Source: Platynereis dumerilii
Taxonomy: Eukaryota > Annelida > Polychaeta > Phyllodocida > Nereididae
Direction: 5' to 3'
NCBI GenBank assembly: GCA_026936325.1
Contig: JAPTHN010000043.1
Span: forward strand, 2,821,988-2,885,987
DNA length: 64,000 nt
Shown here piece after piece: positions 46,401-57,061 of this stretch (positions are counted from its first letter, which is position 1; every line of letters begins with the position of its first letter). The notes under the pieces were generated by a model. The model was not told where the DNA came from. It worked only from the letters and a program-made list of their open reading frames with translations, and made no database searches. Made by a program: the position numbers and the translations under genes.

Positions 46401-49400
46401 TCTTTAGAGAGAGGTAATAGAGTCTACTATATATATGTACGCCAAGAAACTAATGGCACTATTGATGATTTCCAAGATATATGCCGCAAAATATGCACTG
46501 TGTACCTGAACTGGAAACAGTGAATCAGTGCTCATGATGCTGTGAATCAGAGTCATTTCCTTTTAGAAATATAAATATTATATACATGATTTAAACTGGA
46601 CTTTCAAACATTGAAATTTATACCATACCTATGACCCATCAGCCAATCAGAAGCCTGTATTAGGCTGGTATATATTAGGGTGTGCACTGGAAACAGTGAA
46701 TCAGTGCTCATGATGCTGTGAATCAGAGTCATTTCCTTTTAGAAATATAAATATTATATACATGATTTAAACTGGACTTTCAAACATTGAAATTTATACC
46801 ATACCTATGACCCATCAGCCAATCAGAAGCCTGTATTAGGCTGGTATATAATATCCTATATTCTTTGTTGTTCACTTATACGCCCATGGGAGTATATAAA
46901 GCCTCACTGTTTAACAAATCTCACAACACAAACAGCAAAACTGCACCAAACAGAGAATTTCCAACAACAAAACAAAAATAAACAAAAGTATTATAAAACC
47001 TAAAGCTTTTGACAAATCCATAAATTAATCCTTCAATTTCAGCCCAATCTGGATTTTTAATGCAAATATCATGACTACTTAAGAGTAAGGGTTCAACCAA
47101 ATAAGATATCTGGGAGGGGGAGAAGGCTTGCAGTTTATTTTAAATAAATTATTTTCAAGTTTTGGTAAAATAAATAAATTACTTTTGAGCAATGTTAAAA
47201 TAAATAATTACTGGTGGTGGGGATATTTCATAACATGGTTTTGTTTGATAAAAACACACTCAAAATAAATAGGTCTTTTACTGTTACCATACATTTAAAA
47301 CTCCAAGCCCCTCTCCCCCTTTATACTGATGGTCGCCCCTAACAATCCAAATGCACATATATGCACATTCTCCTGATTTTTTAAACTATTTTTTTTTCTC
47401 ATTTTTTTCTTTTGCCTATTTTCCCATCATATTTTTTCCACCCCCTAATTCTTTACCCTATTAATTAATTAATTTTTTTCACCCAAAATTTCTTTTTTCA
47501 AATATTATTTTTTTCACAAACTTTTTTCCCCAGATTTTTTTGCCCTCATAGAAATTTTGTTTTTCAATTTTTTTTTCAGATAATTTTTTTCTCAAATGTT
47601 TGTTCAATATTCGTTTTCCACTTTTTAAAATTTTGTTCCAAATATTTTTTCTAATAATTTTGCTACTAGCTACTTATAACCTTATTATATTATCTGAGCA
47701 TATATGTATTGAAGTGGGTAATTGGGAGGGACGCTTATATGCCTAATAATTGCCTATGCTAAGTATTGAAATCACAATTGCTTCAATAATCAGATTCTAA
47801 AAAATATGTATGGGAAATCTTTAGCTTTTTCATAAAAATTTGATTGATAATTTACAATACCTTTCACATGCATTGGAGTTGTATATCCCAGAAAATTCTC
47901 AGAATAAGTAAGAATTTCATTTCACATGTCAACCTGTTGCCTTTTGCACTTTTTTCTTCAACTGATACTTTCATGTTATTTAATTAATCCCACTTGGCAA
48001 ATTGTTTGTAGCTGTTTTCTATTTCAGTCAAATCCTTCTTGTTTTATTTTATTTTTTAAATCTCTTTGTTTATGTTTTATTGTGTTTGGGTATAAGTTAG
48101 TTATATCCCTTGTTTTCGTGAATATGTGATATACACCTCGGCTTACGCCTCGGTATATATCACATATTCCCTCAAACGCGGGATATAACTAGCACTTATA
48201 AAATTGCAATTTCCTACAATATTACCTGTAAAAAATAACCTCCTTTGCAACAAGTAATAACAATTTGAAGTCATTTAATGTATATGTGGCATAAATTGTA
48301 ATGGATGTAATCATTAATTGAGGCTATATTCTCAGTACTTCATCAATAAGATATTAGTCATTATGGTCATTAATACAGAGAACATAGTGATTCGCTGTGC
48401 CCAGATTCACTGTTCACCGCACAGCTACCCTTCTCCTAAATCACCAAATATTTCACCAATTTGAACCATGGGTTCAAGTATCACCTATTAATTATTTCTA
48501 TTTATGTTCTTCTGACACATATTATCATTGTTGCAAATAATTCAATACTTAGCAGAATTTTCAACGATATCACATCGTCTTCCTCAGTGTTTGTGTTGTG
48601 GGACCGAGATGTCGAGTCACTTTTCAGGAGCGAGGAGTACACCGGGGCAACTCGAGTCCTTTGTAAATTCATCAATTGTAATGAATCCGGAGATCAATAA
48701 TCTACATTCAATGTTTCTAAGAGGTTCTTTCATTCATCTTTTCCAGTTTTTCGACATGAAATGGAGAAAAATCCTAAAGGGGCAATGAAGCTGTTGAACG
48801 CCTTATTCAAACATCACTTGCATCTGTTCAGACAAAATGGAAACTTCCTTTACTTCAACGAAGCGTTCCAGTCCAACTACACTTCTCTGGATATATACGA
48901 AACGTTCCAGTCCAAGTACACTTGTCTGAAGCTGATCGCAGAGTTTGGTATTGCAGTCAAAACTGATGTTCTTGTCGATTTGTTCGGCATTTCTTTGGAT
49001 TGTTGCGAAGTCATCAGAAACAAGTTAGAAGCAGAAGAGAGAGACGTCGTCAAAACAGAATTGGCAAGTGAACTGGAACGTGCATTTTGCATTCCTTGGC
49101 TGGTGATTCTTCACACGTTGAAGAGAAATTCCCATAATACAGTCCACTATTTTGAGAACAATCTTCCAAAGTCGTTATTCAAGGAAATTAGACAAAGATT
49201 TCCACTAATGTCTGAAACCATGAAACCGCAAGGTGTCACTTTCAGTCCTCTGAATTTCTCACGAGGTGTCACTTTCACTCCTCTGAATTTCTTCAAGTCA
49301 GATTTCAAGAGTCCCTTTATTTACAGTTTGTCTTTTGGCTGCCTCAGTCAACAGCTCCAATTATTAAAGATGTTCCTCAATGATGGCTTTGCCATTAACT

Positions 49401-49771
49401 CTACCGATTACCATGGCAACACTTTGCTCCATATTGTGATCACTTCATGGATAGCTGTTAATTGGTTTTGCAAAAACAAACCAGATGATAACATCGAAGT
49501 AATCTATGAAGAGATGATGAGAATTATCAGTTATCTTTTAGAAAATGGAATATACATCCACGCAACCAATGCAGCCGAGAAAACTGCTATGGATTATGTA
49601 AAGGAGATCATTTATCCTGAATTTGTCAATGAAAAAATATCGAAGTTAATGGAGAATTATGATCAATCCTTGACACTAAGATACAAGGCAGCTATGACAA
49701 TTAAGGAGTTAAGGTTGCCTTATCAAAATCATCTTCCTTCATCAATAGCCTACTTTGTGAAGCTGCATTAG
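43491..49771 (+). CDS. FEM1-like ankyrin protein D
   Basis: Core exons are 43491-43662, 45165-46043 and 48747-49771, phase 1/phase 1, giving about 691 residues. Exon 1 is identical in protein to gene C, and exon 2 differs from C by only a few residues. In exon 3 the first half equals C (KLLNALFKHHLHLF). The middle is A-like, with RFPLMSETMKP and the duplicated VTFSPLNFSRGVTF. The end is its own B-like type (RLPYQNHLPSSIAYFVKLH). Introns are longer than in C because of a TTAA-flanked MITE and a CAGTCTGTC MITE in intron 1, and a 1.6-kb palindromic element in intron 2. A candidate exon 2b lies at 46408-46519 (VYYIYVRQETNGTIDDFQDI). Family role as for A. Confidence 0.8.
43803..44754. mobile_element. 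TTAA-flanked (piggyBac-like) element in gene D intron 1
   Basis: Inverted ends AGTTGAATCCCACA / TGTGGGATTCAACT lie between TTAA tetramers (43799-43802 and 44755-44758). Gene C has the empty site ATTTAATATT at the same place in its intron 1, so the insertion is younger than the C/D duplication. TTAA target sites are the piggyBac signature. No transposase frame. A hAT MITE is nested inside. Confidence 0.92.
44192..44452. mobile_element. hAT-like MITE nested in TTAA element
   Basis: Ends CAGTGATGGAAATGG and CCATTTCCATCACCG with the perfect 8-bp duplication TCCCTCGT (44184-44191 and 44453-44460). It is G-rich near the left end and C-rich near the right. No coding capacity. Confidence 0.92.
44822..45116. 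mobile_element. CAGTCTGTCACTTTGATAT MITE, copy 3 (partial)
   Basis: Shares CACTTTGATAT, GATTTGTCATGATC and CTATGTTTCCCATGTTGAA with the copies at 26 and 32.7 kb, but its ends are worn or deleted. Gene C lacks it in the same intron. Confidence 0.6.
46408..46519 (+). other. Candidate exon 2b of FEM1-like gene D
   Basis: Acceptor TCTTTAG and donor AAACA|GTGAAT. It enters in phase 1 and reads ERGNRVYYIYVRQETNGTID, then DFQDICRKICTVYLNW, which resembles the FEM1 YYIRYRGAVYADSGNFERC segment. Like the other 2b candidates it exits in phase 2. Confidence 0.4.
46507..46850 (+). repeat. Tandem duplication of about 178 bp in gene D intron 2
   Basis: The segment from CTGGAAACAGTGAATCAGTG to CTGTATTAGGCTGGTATAT is present twice in direct orientation (about 46507-46672 and 46685-46850). 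It spans the end of candidate exon 2b and the left end of the inserted palindromic element, so it arose after that insertion. Confidence 0.88.
46620..48201. mobile_element. Compound palindromic element 3 in gene D intron 2
   Basis: Gene C lacks this segment, so both edges are roughly defined by comparison. The left end reads TATACCATACC with AGCCAATCAGAAG about 15 bp inside. The right end is a hairpin (48098-48191) with stem TAGTTATATCCC..GGGATATAACTA and tip CTCGGCTTACGCCTCGG. The interior is A+T-rich with poly-T tracts at 47390-47650 and no protein. Confidence 0.6.
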
Positions 49772-50305
49772 TCTAGCCAGAAGAGTTTAGATAGCAATAG
49801 ACCAATTTTATAGAAGGTTCTGTCAGTTAACACTAGGGGAAAAGTGTTGCTAAATACTCGAATCCTACAAGCTGATTGAATTCCCTCCCTTGCTCTGATT
49901 GGTCCAGCCAAAAGACACCAATCTTGAGTATTTTTTGTGTATTTTAATCTGACTTTAGGGTGTCATAACTTGGCCATTTTTCAGGATTAAATTTGCAGAG
50001 TTGTGTTTTTGGAATTAATGTCTGTGCATGAATTTACTTTGTGGAAAGCAAATAAAGAATAATTAATTGCATCACAAAAAGTTACTTGGGTCAATATGCA
50101 GACCATGGCTCAACAGACCAATCATTAACACTGAAATACAAGGCGGCCAAGAGAATTGAGGAGTTTAAAGCAGTAGCGGGTTTCAACCTCCCCCCCCCCC
50201 CTTATGACTGTAAGTTTTAATGGAAAAAAAAAAAAAAAAATTTAATCACTATATTTCAAGTACAATGCCATTTGTAACTCCCTTCTAACATTTTCTGGTT
50301 CTACC
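49772..50305 (+). other. 3' flank of gene D
   Basis: Mostly unique sequence. Contains a poly-C and a poly-A run (50190-50240) and the small FEM1-like remnant at 50119. No other gene seen. Confidence 0.5.
50119..50172 (+). pseudogene. FEM1-like exon 3 remnant
   Basis: Eighteen codons reading QSLTLKYKAAKRIEEFKA match the conserved QSLTLKYMAAMTIKEL of the four genes, with no flanking exon sequence. This is a second relic of a further copy at the cluster edge. Confidence 0.65.
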
Positions 50306-50672
50306 CAGTCTGGTGAAAATGAGAACTGCATGCTGCTGCCACCTGGCACAAAAGTTGATTTTGTATGCTACATCATTGCTGTCCCAAGAAATAGTTCCAA
50401 TTTCATTGCACATTCACAAAATTTCTATTCAACATTGATGTATACCAGAGTCAAACTCGGCAATCACATTCTCTAAGGAAGTAGACAAGGCCATCAGCAC
50501 ACTCAGAAACAGCCCCGGTTTCTTCCAGACAAAATTGTGTGTGTTCCTCTGATCGAAATGATGTGGACGCTCGCAGGAGCTCGCGGAATAGCACACTAAT
50601 CACTAGGTGGCAATACAAGACAGCATATGTTCTGATCTGTGGCAATGCAAGAGCAGTCCACTTGTAGACAGG
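50306..50672 (-). repeat. Dispersed repeat R, copy 4 (inverted)
   Basis: The reverse complement of the other R copies, from CAGTCTGGTGAAAATGAG to GTCCACTTGTAGACAG. More diverged than copies 2 and 3. Confidence 0.75.
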
Positions 50673-51239
50673 GTTCTACCCCTGTAATATTTCGACCCCA
50701 AGATACCCTTCCTGTATGATGCCCTTGGCTTGTTCTTGTTATTATTCCAGCCGGGGGCATACACATTCACTCACATACATCTATAATTTTTAGCGTCTCT
50801 CTAAGAGAGAAGCTATTGTTACAGTCAACGTCGAAAATCTTGTGGGCGAATTATCTGTTGCCTACCATCTTCAATCTTGATGCCACTTACAGTACACCAT
50901 GTCATACTCCTACACATTAAGCATTCAACTTTTGGTACATGTGAATTGTATAATAAAGCCTCCAGCAAGGGAAATCCATTCTACCCCAATGATCAAACCA
51001 GGAATGACATCATTGGGATTTCCCCAGCAAGGGGTTCCCCAACATCTCCATGGCAACTAACAGTAGTTCTGTGTATTTACACTAGGTGACTATACTTTCT
51101 TCTTCTTCTTTTCCTTATTGGAATTTCCTCCTGTGCTTATGAGCTCCCATGGTCAATGATGTCAATCAATGTCAGTCAGTGATGTCAGTCAGTGACATGA
51201 GTTGGTGATGTTAGCCGGTGACATCAGCAGGTGGCATCA
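50673..51239. other. Gene-free stretch before minisatellite
   Basis: No supported gene. The last 80 bp (repeats of GTCAGTCAGTGA and GGTGACATCAG) look like a decayed prelude to the minisatellite. Confidence 0.45.
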
Positions 51240-52025
51240 GCCAATGGGTGTAATGTTGCCTATGGGTGTAATGTTGCCAATGGTGTAATGTTGCCAATGG
51301 GTGTAATGTTGCCAATGGTTGTAATGTTGCCAATGGGTGTAATGTTGCCAATGGGTGTAATGTTGCCAATGGGTGTAATGTTGCCAATGGGTGTAATGTT
51401 GCCAGTGGGTGTAATGTTGCCAGTGGGTGTAATGTTGCCAGTGGGTGTAATGTTGCCAAAAGTGTAATGTTGCCAATGGGTGTAATGTTGCCAATGGATG
51501 TAATGTTGCCAATGGGTGTAATGTTGCCAATGGGTGTAATTAATGTTACCTATGGGTGTAATGTTGCCAATGGGTGTAATGTTGCCAATGATGTAATGTT
51601 GCCAATGGGTGTGATGTTGCCAATGGGTGTAGTGTTGCCAAGGGTGTAATGTTGCCAATGGGTGTAGTGTTGCCAATGGGTGTAATGTTGCCTATGGGTG
51701 TAATGTTGCCAATGGGTGTAATGTTGCCAATGGGTGTAATGTTGTCAATGGGTGTAATGTTGCCTATGGGTGCAATGTTGCCTATGGGTGTAATGTTGCC
51801 ATTGGTGTAATGTTGACAATGGGTGTAATTTTTCCATTGGTGTAATGTTGCCATGGGTGTAATGTTGCCATTGGTGTAATGTTTCCATTGGTGTAATGTT
51901 GCCATTGGTGTAATGTTGCCATGGGTGTAATGTTGCCAATGGGTGTAATGTTGCCAATGGGTGTAATGTTGCCTATGGGTGTGATGTTGCCAATGGGTGT
52001 AATGTTGCCAATGGGTGTTATGTTG
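51240..52025. repeat. 18-bp minisatellite, about 43 units
   Basis: The unit is GGGTGTAATGTTGCCAAT with variants CCTATG, CCAGTG, CCATTG and losses of one to several bases. Because 18 is a multiple of 3, long open frames run through it on both strands (repeating GVMLPM on plus, ATLHPL or NITPIG on minus). No start context or codon pattern supports translation. Confidence 0.97.
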
Positions 52026-54016
52026 AATATGGCTTTTCCATTTTGTTAATTTTGGGCCGGGAGGAGGAACCGACAACAAAGTTTCTCTCTATTATCAGCA
52101 TATTTACGAAACTAGCATGATACCCGTGAAATGGGGGTAGGGGAGGGGCAAAATATCTTAAAATAAAAGACGCATCTCTTCAACTTTGTTGTCACCTCCA
52201 ATTTTCAGTCCCTGTTGTAGCTACACACACCAGACTTGGTATATGCTTCCGTACTGACATTGCCTTTCTGTGTGGCTCATAAAATGCCTGGAAATCCTCC
52301 CTTATTTCTTGCAAATCCACTTTTTCTGCAGCCCTTTGCACCAAATTCCTTCATGCACCTCTATGACGCCATTAATGTGACACTCTCTTTACTTGCACCA
52401 ACTCCCCCTGCTCTTCTCAGTGAGCCAAGGTACTTCGGAGGGAGGCACAGCAACTAAAGCAACAGCTGGCCTGTGAGCACTGTGATCAAGCATTTTCACG
52501 GGAATTTACCTATACATACAATATGTAGTATGTACTAATTGTACTTAGTTCCCAACCTACAGTATATAACGAAACTACATCATTATATAACCATTATAGG
52601 CCTTATAAAAGATAGATTTACATACAGCACCACGATGCCCCCCCCCCTTTCTATATCCACACATATACATAGGATGAATAACTGCTACGTCCTACGATGT
52701 GGGCAGGGGTACACAATTTGCAACAAAAACAAACATACAAAAGAAGGTATGCCAAGTTGAAGGGATCAATCTTTTATTTTAAGATCGCACACACTGTATG
52801 GAGAAAATTATTAATTTCACATTTCCAATGCGACTAATAGGCTCCTTTCAGTCATTTCAAATTTACAATACAGCTGAAGTAAACAAAACTTGCACTTGCT
52901 GAGACAATCCTGCAATGCCCTAAATATCATCAAATTACCTGATATGATTGCCTTTCACCCACAAAACTCTTAGGCAAACTTATTTGTCTGCCACAACCAT
53001 TTCTTTACACTTTCCAGCAAGGTCATTTTTCCCTTATAATCCTTCTTGCATTTTATGATCATCCATAGTTTGTAATTTTGACTTCACTACTACCTTGCAA
53101 TGCAACTTTACATCACTAAGTTACATTTGCCTCAAATCTAAGAACAATTTTTTTTCACCTTTTCCCCAACTTAAATCTGATTATGTCATCTCCAATTATC
53201 CAACGGGTATTCTAGTTAAATATAAATTTTGAACATAACACCCAGCCTAAAACCTTGTAGTGGGTGAAAAAAGGTTGAATGCAAGTTTTTGTGGATGGGC
53301 ACCCTATACTTTTGCTGTGAAAGACGGACGAGTCCATGAATTAATAGTAGGATAATGGCACATTTCCACTGCACGCCACGAGAGACGCTTTAAAGTGCCT
53401 TGTGCACGTTATGTTTAAACCTGCTTTTGTTTTCTTTTTTTTATTTTAGAAAATCCAATAACTTGAAGTACAGATCAGATTGGGGTCCCCATATTTCCTG
53501 TTAATCTTTTTTTTTTCTGTCTTTGAAAAGTAAAAAAGATATAAATTAAATAAGATGGCTATTTCTGTGTCTTTTGCTTAACTACATTCAGTACAGTGGC
53601 TTAAATATTTATTATTATGGATATTTCATAACTTACTACGAGTTGATGACATCATGGGCAAACTATAGGGTAGTCGTTAGGCCTACAATTGGGCCCTATT
53701 TTCCAGTAGTATACCCAAATTAATGGTTTATTACATTAACTTTATACACGTAAGAAAATATATATCAAGTTACTACGCAGAACTTTAGCCTAGGTCTTGA
53801 GCTATCTGAAGGTCTATTGACTCTGATAAAACTTTAAATTATCGTCCCAAGATTTCAACATTTCTTTTGCTAATGACCATTATGTTTTACACAAGAAAGT
53901 ATCAGGCCCACAGGCTCACATTAATGCTGGAGTTGAAACAGTGCGGAGGACTTGTTAGTTTTATTTACGCTCACCAGGGGCTTACACGGCGCTACTCGTA
54001 CCTGTTACCATGGTGA
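52026..54016. other. Gene-free stretch of 2 kb
   Basis: A+T-rich unique-looking sequence with a few short frames (for example 52236-52457) that lack splice or coding support. No bounded element found. Confidence 0.45.
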
Positions 54017-54060
54017 ATTGGCGGCGCCACTAGTACGGAAATTTTGGCGCCTTCTGAGGA
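54017..54060 (+). promoter_or_regulatory. GGCGCC-rich, E2F-like upstream region of the 54-kb gene
   Basis: Within about 45 bp upstream of the small gene lie TTGGCGGCGCC and TTTTGGCGCC, which resemble E2F sites (TTTSSCGC). They form the only CpG-rich patch in the neighbourhood. Position and composition suggest a promoter; this is inference. Confidence 0.4.
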
Positions 54061-54179
54061 CAATTAGATTGATGAATTGCAGTTGCTAGGCCAGTTTGCA
54101 GATAGTTCTCGAACGTACAGCAGGCTTTTTCAGTGTGATTTCACTTCTTGTGCTTTCTCAACGATTTTTCATCTTTAAG

Positions 54180-54518
54180 ATGGATTCCAAGTGCATGGTT
54201 TTTCTTGTTGGCGACAACAACCTGATGTGTGGATCTCAGATCCAATTCGCTGGTGTCTTGAGACCAAATTTCAAGGTGCCTCCGGACCAGAAGAAATCAA
54301 GGTCCCGTCCGATCTGGATGCCAGACATCAACTGGCGTAAATATGGGAATATCGTCAAGAGAAAGTTGAACGAATTTCGTGATAATTTCTTCACCTGCTT
54401 TGAACCGTTCCAGAGGGCTAAGAGCTCCAAGGAAGAAGATTGCCAATGGCTCCTGAGGGAAGAGGTTGAAAACTGGAGGTGCAAGGGAGAAGATTGTTCA
54501 TGGCTGGTAGAAGAGTGA
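54180..54518 (+). CDS. Small intronless protein, 112 aa, not recognised
   Basis: The first ATG in a good context (TTTAAGATGG) opens 112 codons. The protein begins MDSKCMVFLVGDNNLMCGSQ, has a basic central part (DQKKSRSRPIW, NIVKRKLNEF) and ends with a short acidic duplication (EEDCQWLLREE / GEDCSWLVEE). There are seven cysteines and tryptophans spaced along it, but no signal peptide or membrane segment. AATAAA follows at 54582, 64 bp after the stop. A CpG-rich, E2F-like patch lies 120-160 bp upstream. I recognise no family. It could be a lineage-specific gene or a retrocopy. Confidence 0.5.
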   Translation: MDSKCMVFLVGDNNLMCGSQIQFAGVLRPNFKVPPDQKKSRSRPIWMPDINWRKYGNIVKRKLNEFRDNFFTCFEPFQRAKSSKEEDCQWLLREEVENWRCKGEDCSWLVEE

Positions 54519-54605
54519 GCAGCTCAGAAAAGTTTCTGAGCAAAAAATGGTGAATGACTGAAGGAGGCTTCATATGTCACGAATAAATCAATGAACCGAC
54601 AAGTC

Positions 54606-54752
54606 TAAGTGGCACAAGAGAAGGACAAGGCAATGGGGAGAAGGATGATCGAAACTGCCATCCAACATAGGCCAAGGTGACCCAGCAAAGGGTTGGAATC
54701 AAACCTTGGACCCAGCGATTGGAAGCCCAGCACACTATCAACAGAGCCAACC
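54606..54752 (-). mobile_element. Diverged tRNA-derived SINE
   Basis: Shares GATGATCGAAACTGCCATCC and GGTGACCCAGCAA with the other SINE copies, but its B box is degraded (GGTTTGATTCC on the minus strand). It is an old copy immediately downstream of the 54-kb gene. Confidence 0.75.
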
Positions 54753-54759
54753 TCAGTCA

Positions 54760-55307
54760 ATTTCCATCAGAGGAAAATTAGTCTCGGAGAGTCGCTTTGT
54801 CATGCCGTTTATAAATTCACTTCTAAACTATTTTATTTTCATCAAATCACTTTTGGCTGAATGCTGCTTAATTATTGCTCCCACATTCAGAAAATAAATG
54901 TTGAAAATCTAGATTTTTTTTTTCTTTCTATTTTCATATTTTCTTAGACCTATTAATTTTAAGTCAAACAAGTTTTGTAAAAAAAGAAGAAGAAATAATT
55001 ACATAAATACTTAGAACATACCATTTGTAATCAAAGAAAGCCCAAAAGGCACTTTTTACACTGTATGTGCACATGAGACCCTCGTTCTCCAGGTTACATA
55101 ATTATCCCCATCACTTGCTCTGAAAGTGTTTGATAGTTATGGTCTTCCGATCCTTGAATATAACAGCGCCTTTTGGCCTGGTGCAGCAATCTCCCAAATT
55201 GAAAAAAGTACAAATTAAATTTCTTAAACACGTTCTCAAATCTCAATGCGAGACGGCAAATGCCAACACAAGCTGTGTATGCAGACACAGGAAGATAAGG
55301 CAACAAC
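54760..55307. other. Gene-free stretch
   Basis: A+T-rich, with no exon or element supported. Confidence 0.4.
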
Positions 55308-55656
55308 CCTGGGGGGGGTACTCGAAATTTTTTCTGATACGTATCAACGTATGCTAGGCTGGAAGTTCAGTGACCTGACCCGGTGCTAGGCGGTCGGTCG
55401 TCGCGAAAATACCCCGACTCTAGGATTTTTTTTGTCGCCTCAATGATATTTGCCTGTTTTTCCCTGGTATTAACCCGTAATTTCACCAAAAAATAACATC
55501 GCGATTCGATAGAAGTTCCTATTTAAATTTAGGGGCCAACTCTAGGAATTATGTCAGATTTTTAGACCCAACTCTAGGAATTTTTCAGTTGAAAAAGGGG
55601 GCCTACTGAGCCGAGCATAGGTGTAGACTTGAACATAGTAAGTACCCCCCCCCAGG
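55308..55656. mobile_element. 349-bp hAT-like MITE
   Basis: Ends CCTGGGGGGGGTACT and AGTACCCCCCCCCAGG with the perfect 8-bp duplication GCAACAAC (55300-55307 and 55657-55664). The interior repeats CCAACTCTAGGAATT. No coding capacity. Confidence 0.93.
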
Positions 55657-55664
55657 GCAACAAC

Positions 55665-57043
55665 TAACTGGAGTAAGCTACTGGGCTACAATTTGAAATC
55701 TCCCAAGTGATGATATCTTGCATAAATACCAACAGTGTAAAATTTAATATGCAGGTCCAAGTCCGATATATATATATATAAGGACCAAATAGTTGCAGGG
55801 TGTAGCATAAGTGTGTTGTTTGGTTGGTGATGTCATCATAACAAACATTTCAGCCAATGAGCTGGGGTGTGGGGGCAGCAGCCCCCGTCTGATGCCATGA
55901 CAAAGGTTGTGACATGATGATTTTAAAGAGTAAAGAGTCTCACTGGAACTACTTATTATCCGGATATTGGACTTGAGCCGGCAATGCCTGCCGCCTGGCC
56001 AACCAAAGATCCTGGCAAAATTTTAAAGGAAATCAAACTTAACAAGTATCTACTAATATGCTATTTAATTCTATCTATCTATCGATCTATCTATCTTTCT
56101 ATTCCTTCCTTTCTTGCTTCCTTCCTCTCTTCATTCCTTCCTTCCTCCTTCCTCCCGTCTCTCCATCCCTTCCCTTCCTTCCCTTCCTTCCCTTCCTTCC
56201 CTTCCTTCCCTTCCTTCCCTTCCTTCCCTTCCTTCCCTTCCTTCCCTTCCTTCCCTTCCTTCCCTTCCTTCTGTGGTGTTGTTAAAGATGCCTTGTGTTT
56301 CCATATATTTTTATGTTTTTAACAATCCCCCTGGCCGGCACTTGGCTGCTGCCATCACTGCAGCAGAACATTTAAAATTCGCGGGAAAATTGTACATTTT
56401 AGTTTAGAAAATAAAAATTTATTGTCACAGAAGTTTACCAAAAGTTGATGGAAGCAAGATAATATTCTATTCAGACTGCATGCCAAGTTTTAATGACATA
56501 GGTGAAACAGCACGACCAGGGGAGTTGTCATATTTTTTCCTGAAACTCCTCTCGCAATACAGGCTGCAAGCAGCTGTAAAAACTATGTTCAGAGGAAGAG
56601 TCTAGATCGAATTTTGAATGAAATTAATAATTCAAATAAATTTCCCAAACTGCACACATATAATTTTAAAGAACCTGAATCTAAATCTTAAGAAAACATA
56701 CAGCAACATTGCCAGATTCAGACTAATCCCTTTGGTGCCAATGGGCGGGGGTGGGGGGGGGGGGGCAATATGATTGTAATATTAGTGCCTGGAAGCTACA
56801 GCAGGTGGCAGCACATTTCGCATGGTGCCCAAAATTGTGTGCTGCTCATATTCCATGTGACAGTCAGCTTCATTCAGGTGTCTTCCATTGCTAATGTTGA
56901 CAAACAATGTCAGTCTCAGCTTGGTTTGTAGCTGGCTTAGCAGGTGTTTAACTGTTTATTGCATGTAAATTTATCAAATGGAGAAAAAGCAACACCTATG
57001 AATTCCATTTGAGAAGACTGGGCCCACTTCTTCTTCATCTCAG
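55665..57043. other. Upstream region of the zinc-finger gene
   Basis: Contains a pyrimidine microsatellite (56070-56272) and a poly-G run (56747-56766). A polypyrimidine tract with acceptor ATCTCAG at 57037-57043 suggests that a non-coding first exon lies somewhere upstream, but I cannot place it. Confidence 0.45.
56160..56272. repeat. 9-bp pyrimidine microsatellite
   Basis: Units of CCTTCCCTT are repeated about twelve times, preceded by TATC and TTCC runs. The period of 9 keeps reading frames open (SFP, LPF or PSL repeats) without meaning. Confidence 0.93.
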
Positions 57044-57061
57044 TTGGGATACTATTTGACA

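Noticed and set aside
29360-49771. Ankyrin genes acquired from bacteria
   Set aside because: They have conserved spliceosomal introns and are collinear with animal FEM1 along their length.
51240-52025. Possible CRISPR-like array
   Set aside because: Units are contiguous with no unique spacers, and the window is clearly animal nuclear DNA.
51211-52079. Long open frames on both strands with hexapeptide repeats
   Set aside because: They follow from an 18-bp minisatellite whose unit length is a multiple of three; both strands are open alike and there is no gene context.
55984-56407. Serine/proline/phenylalanine-rich reading frames
   Set aside because: Product of a 9-bp pyrimidine microsatellite, with three overlapping frames open at once.
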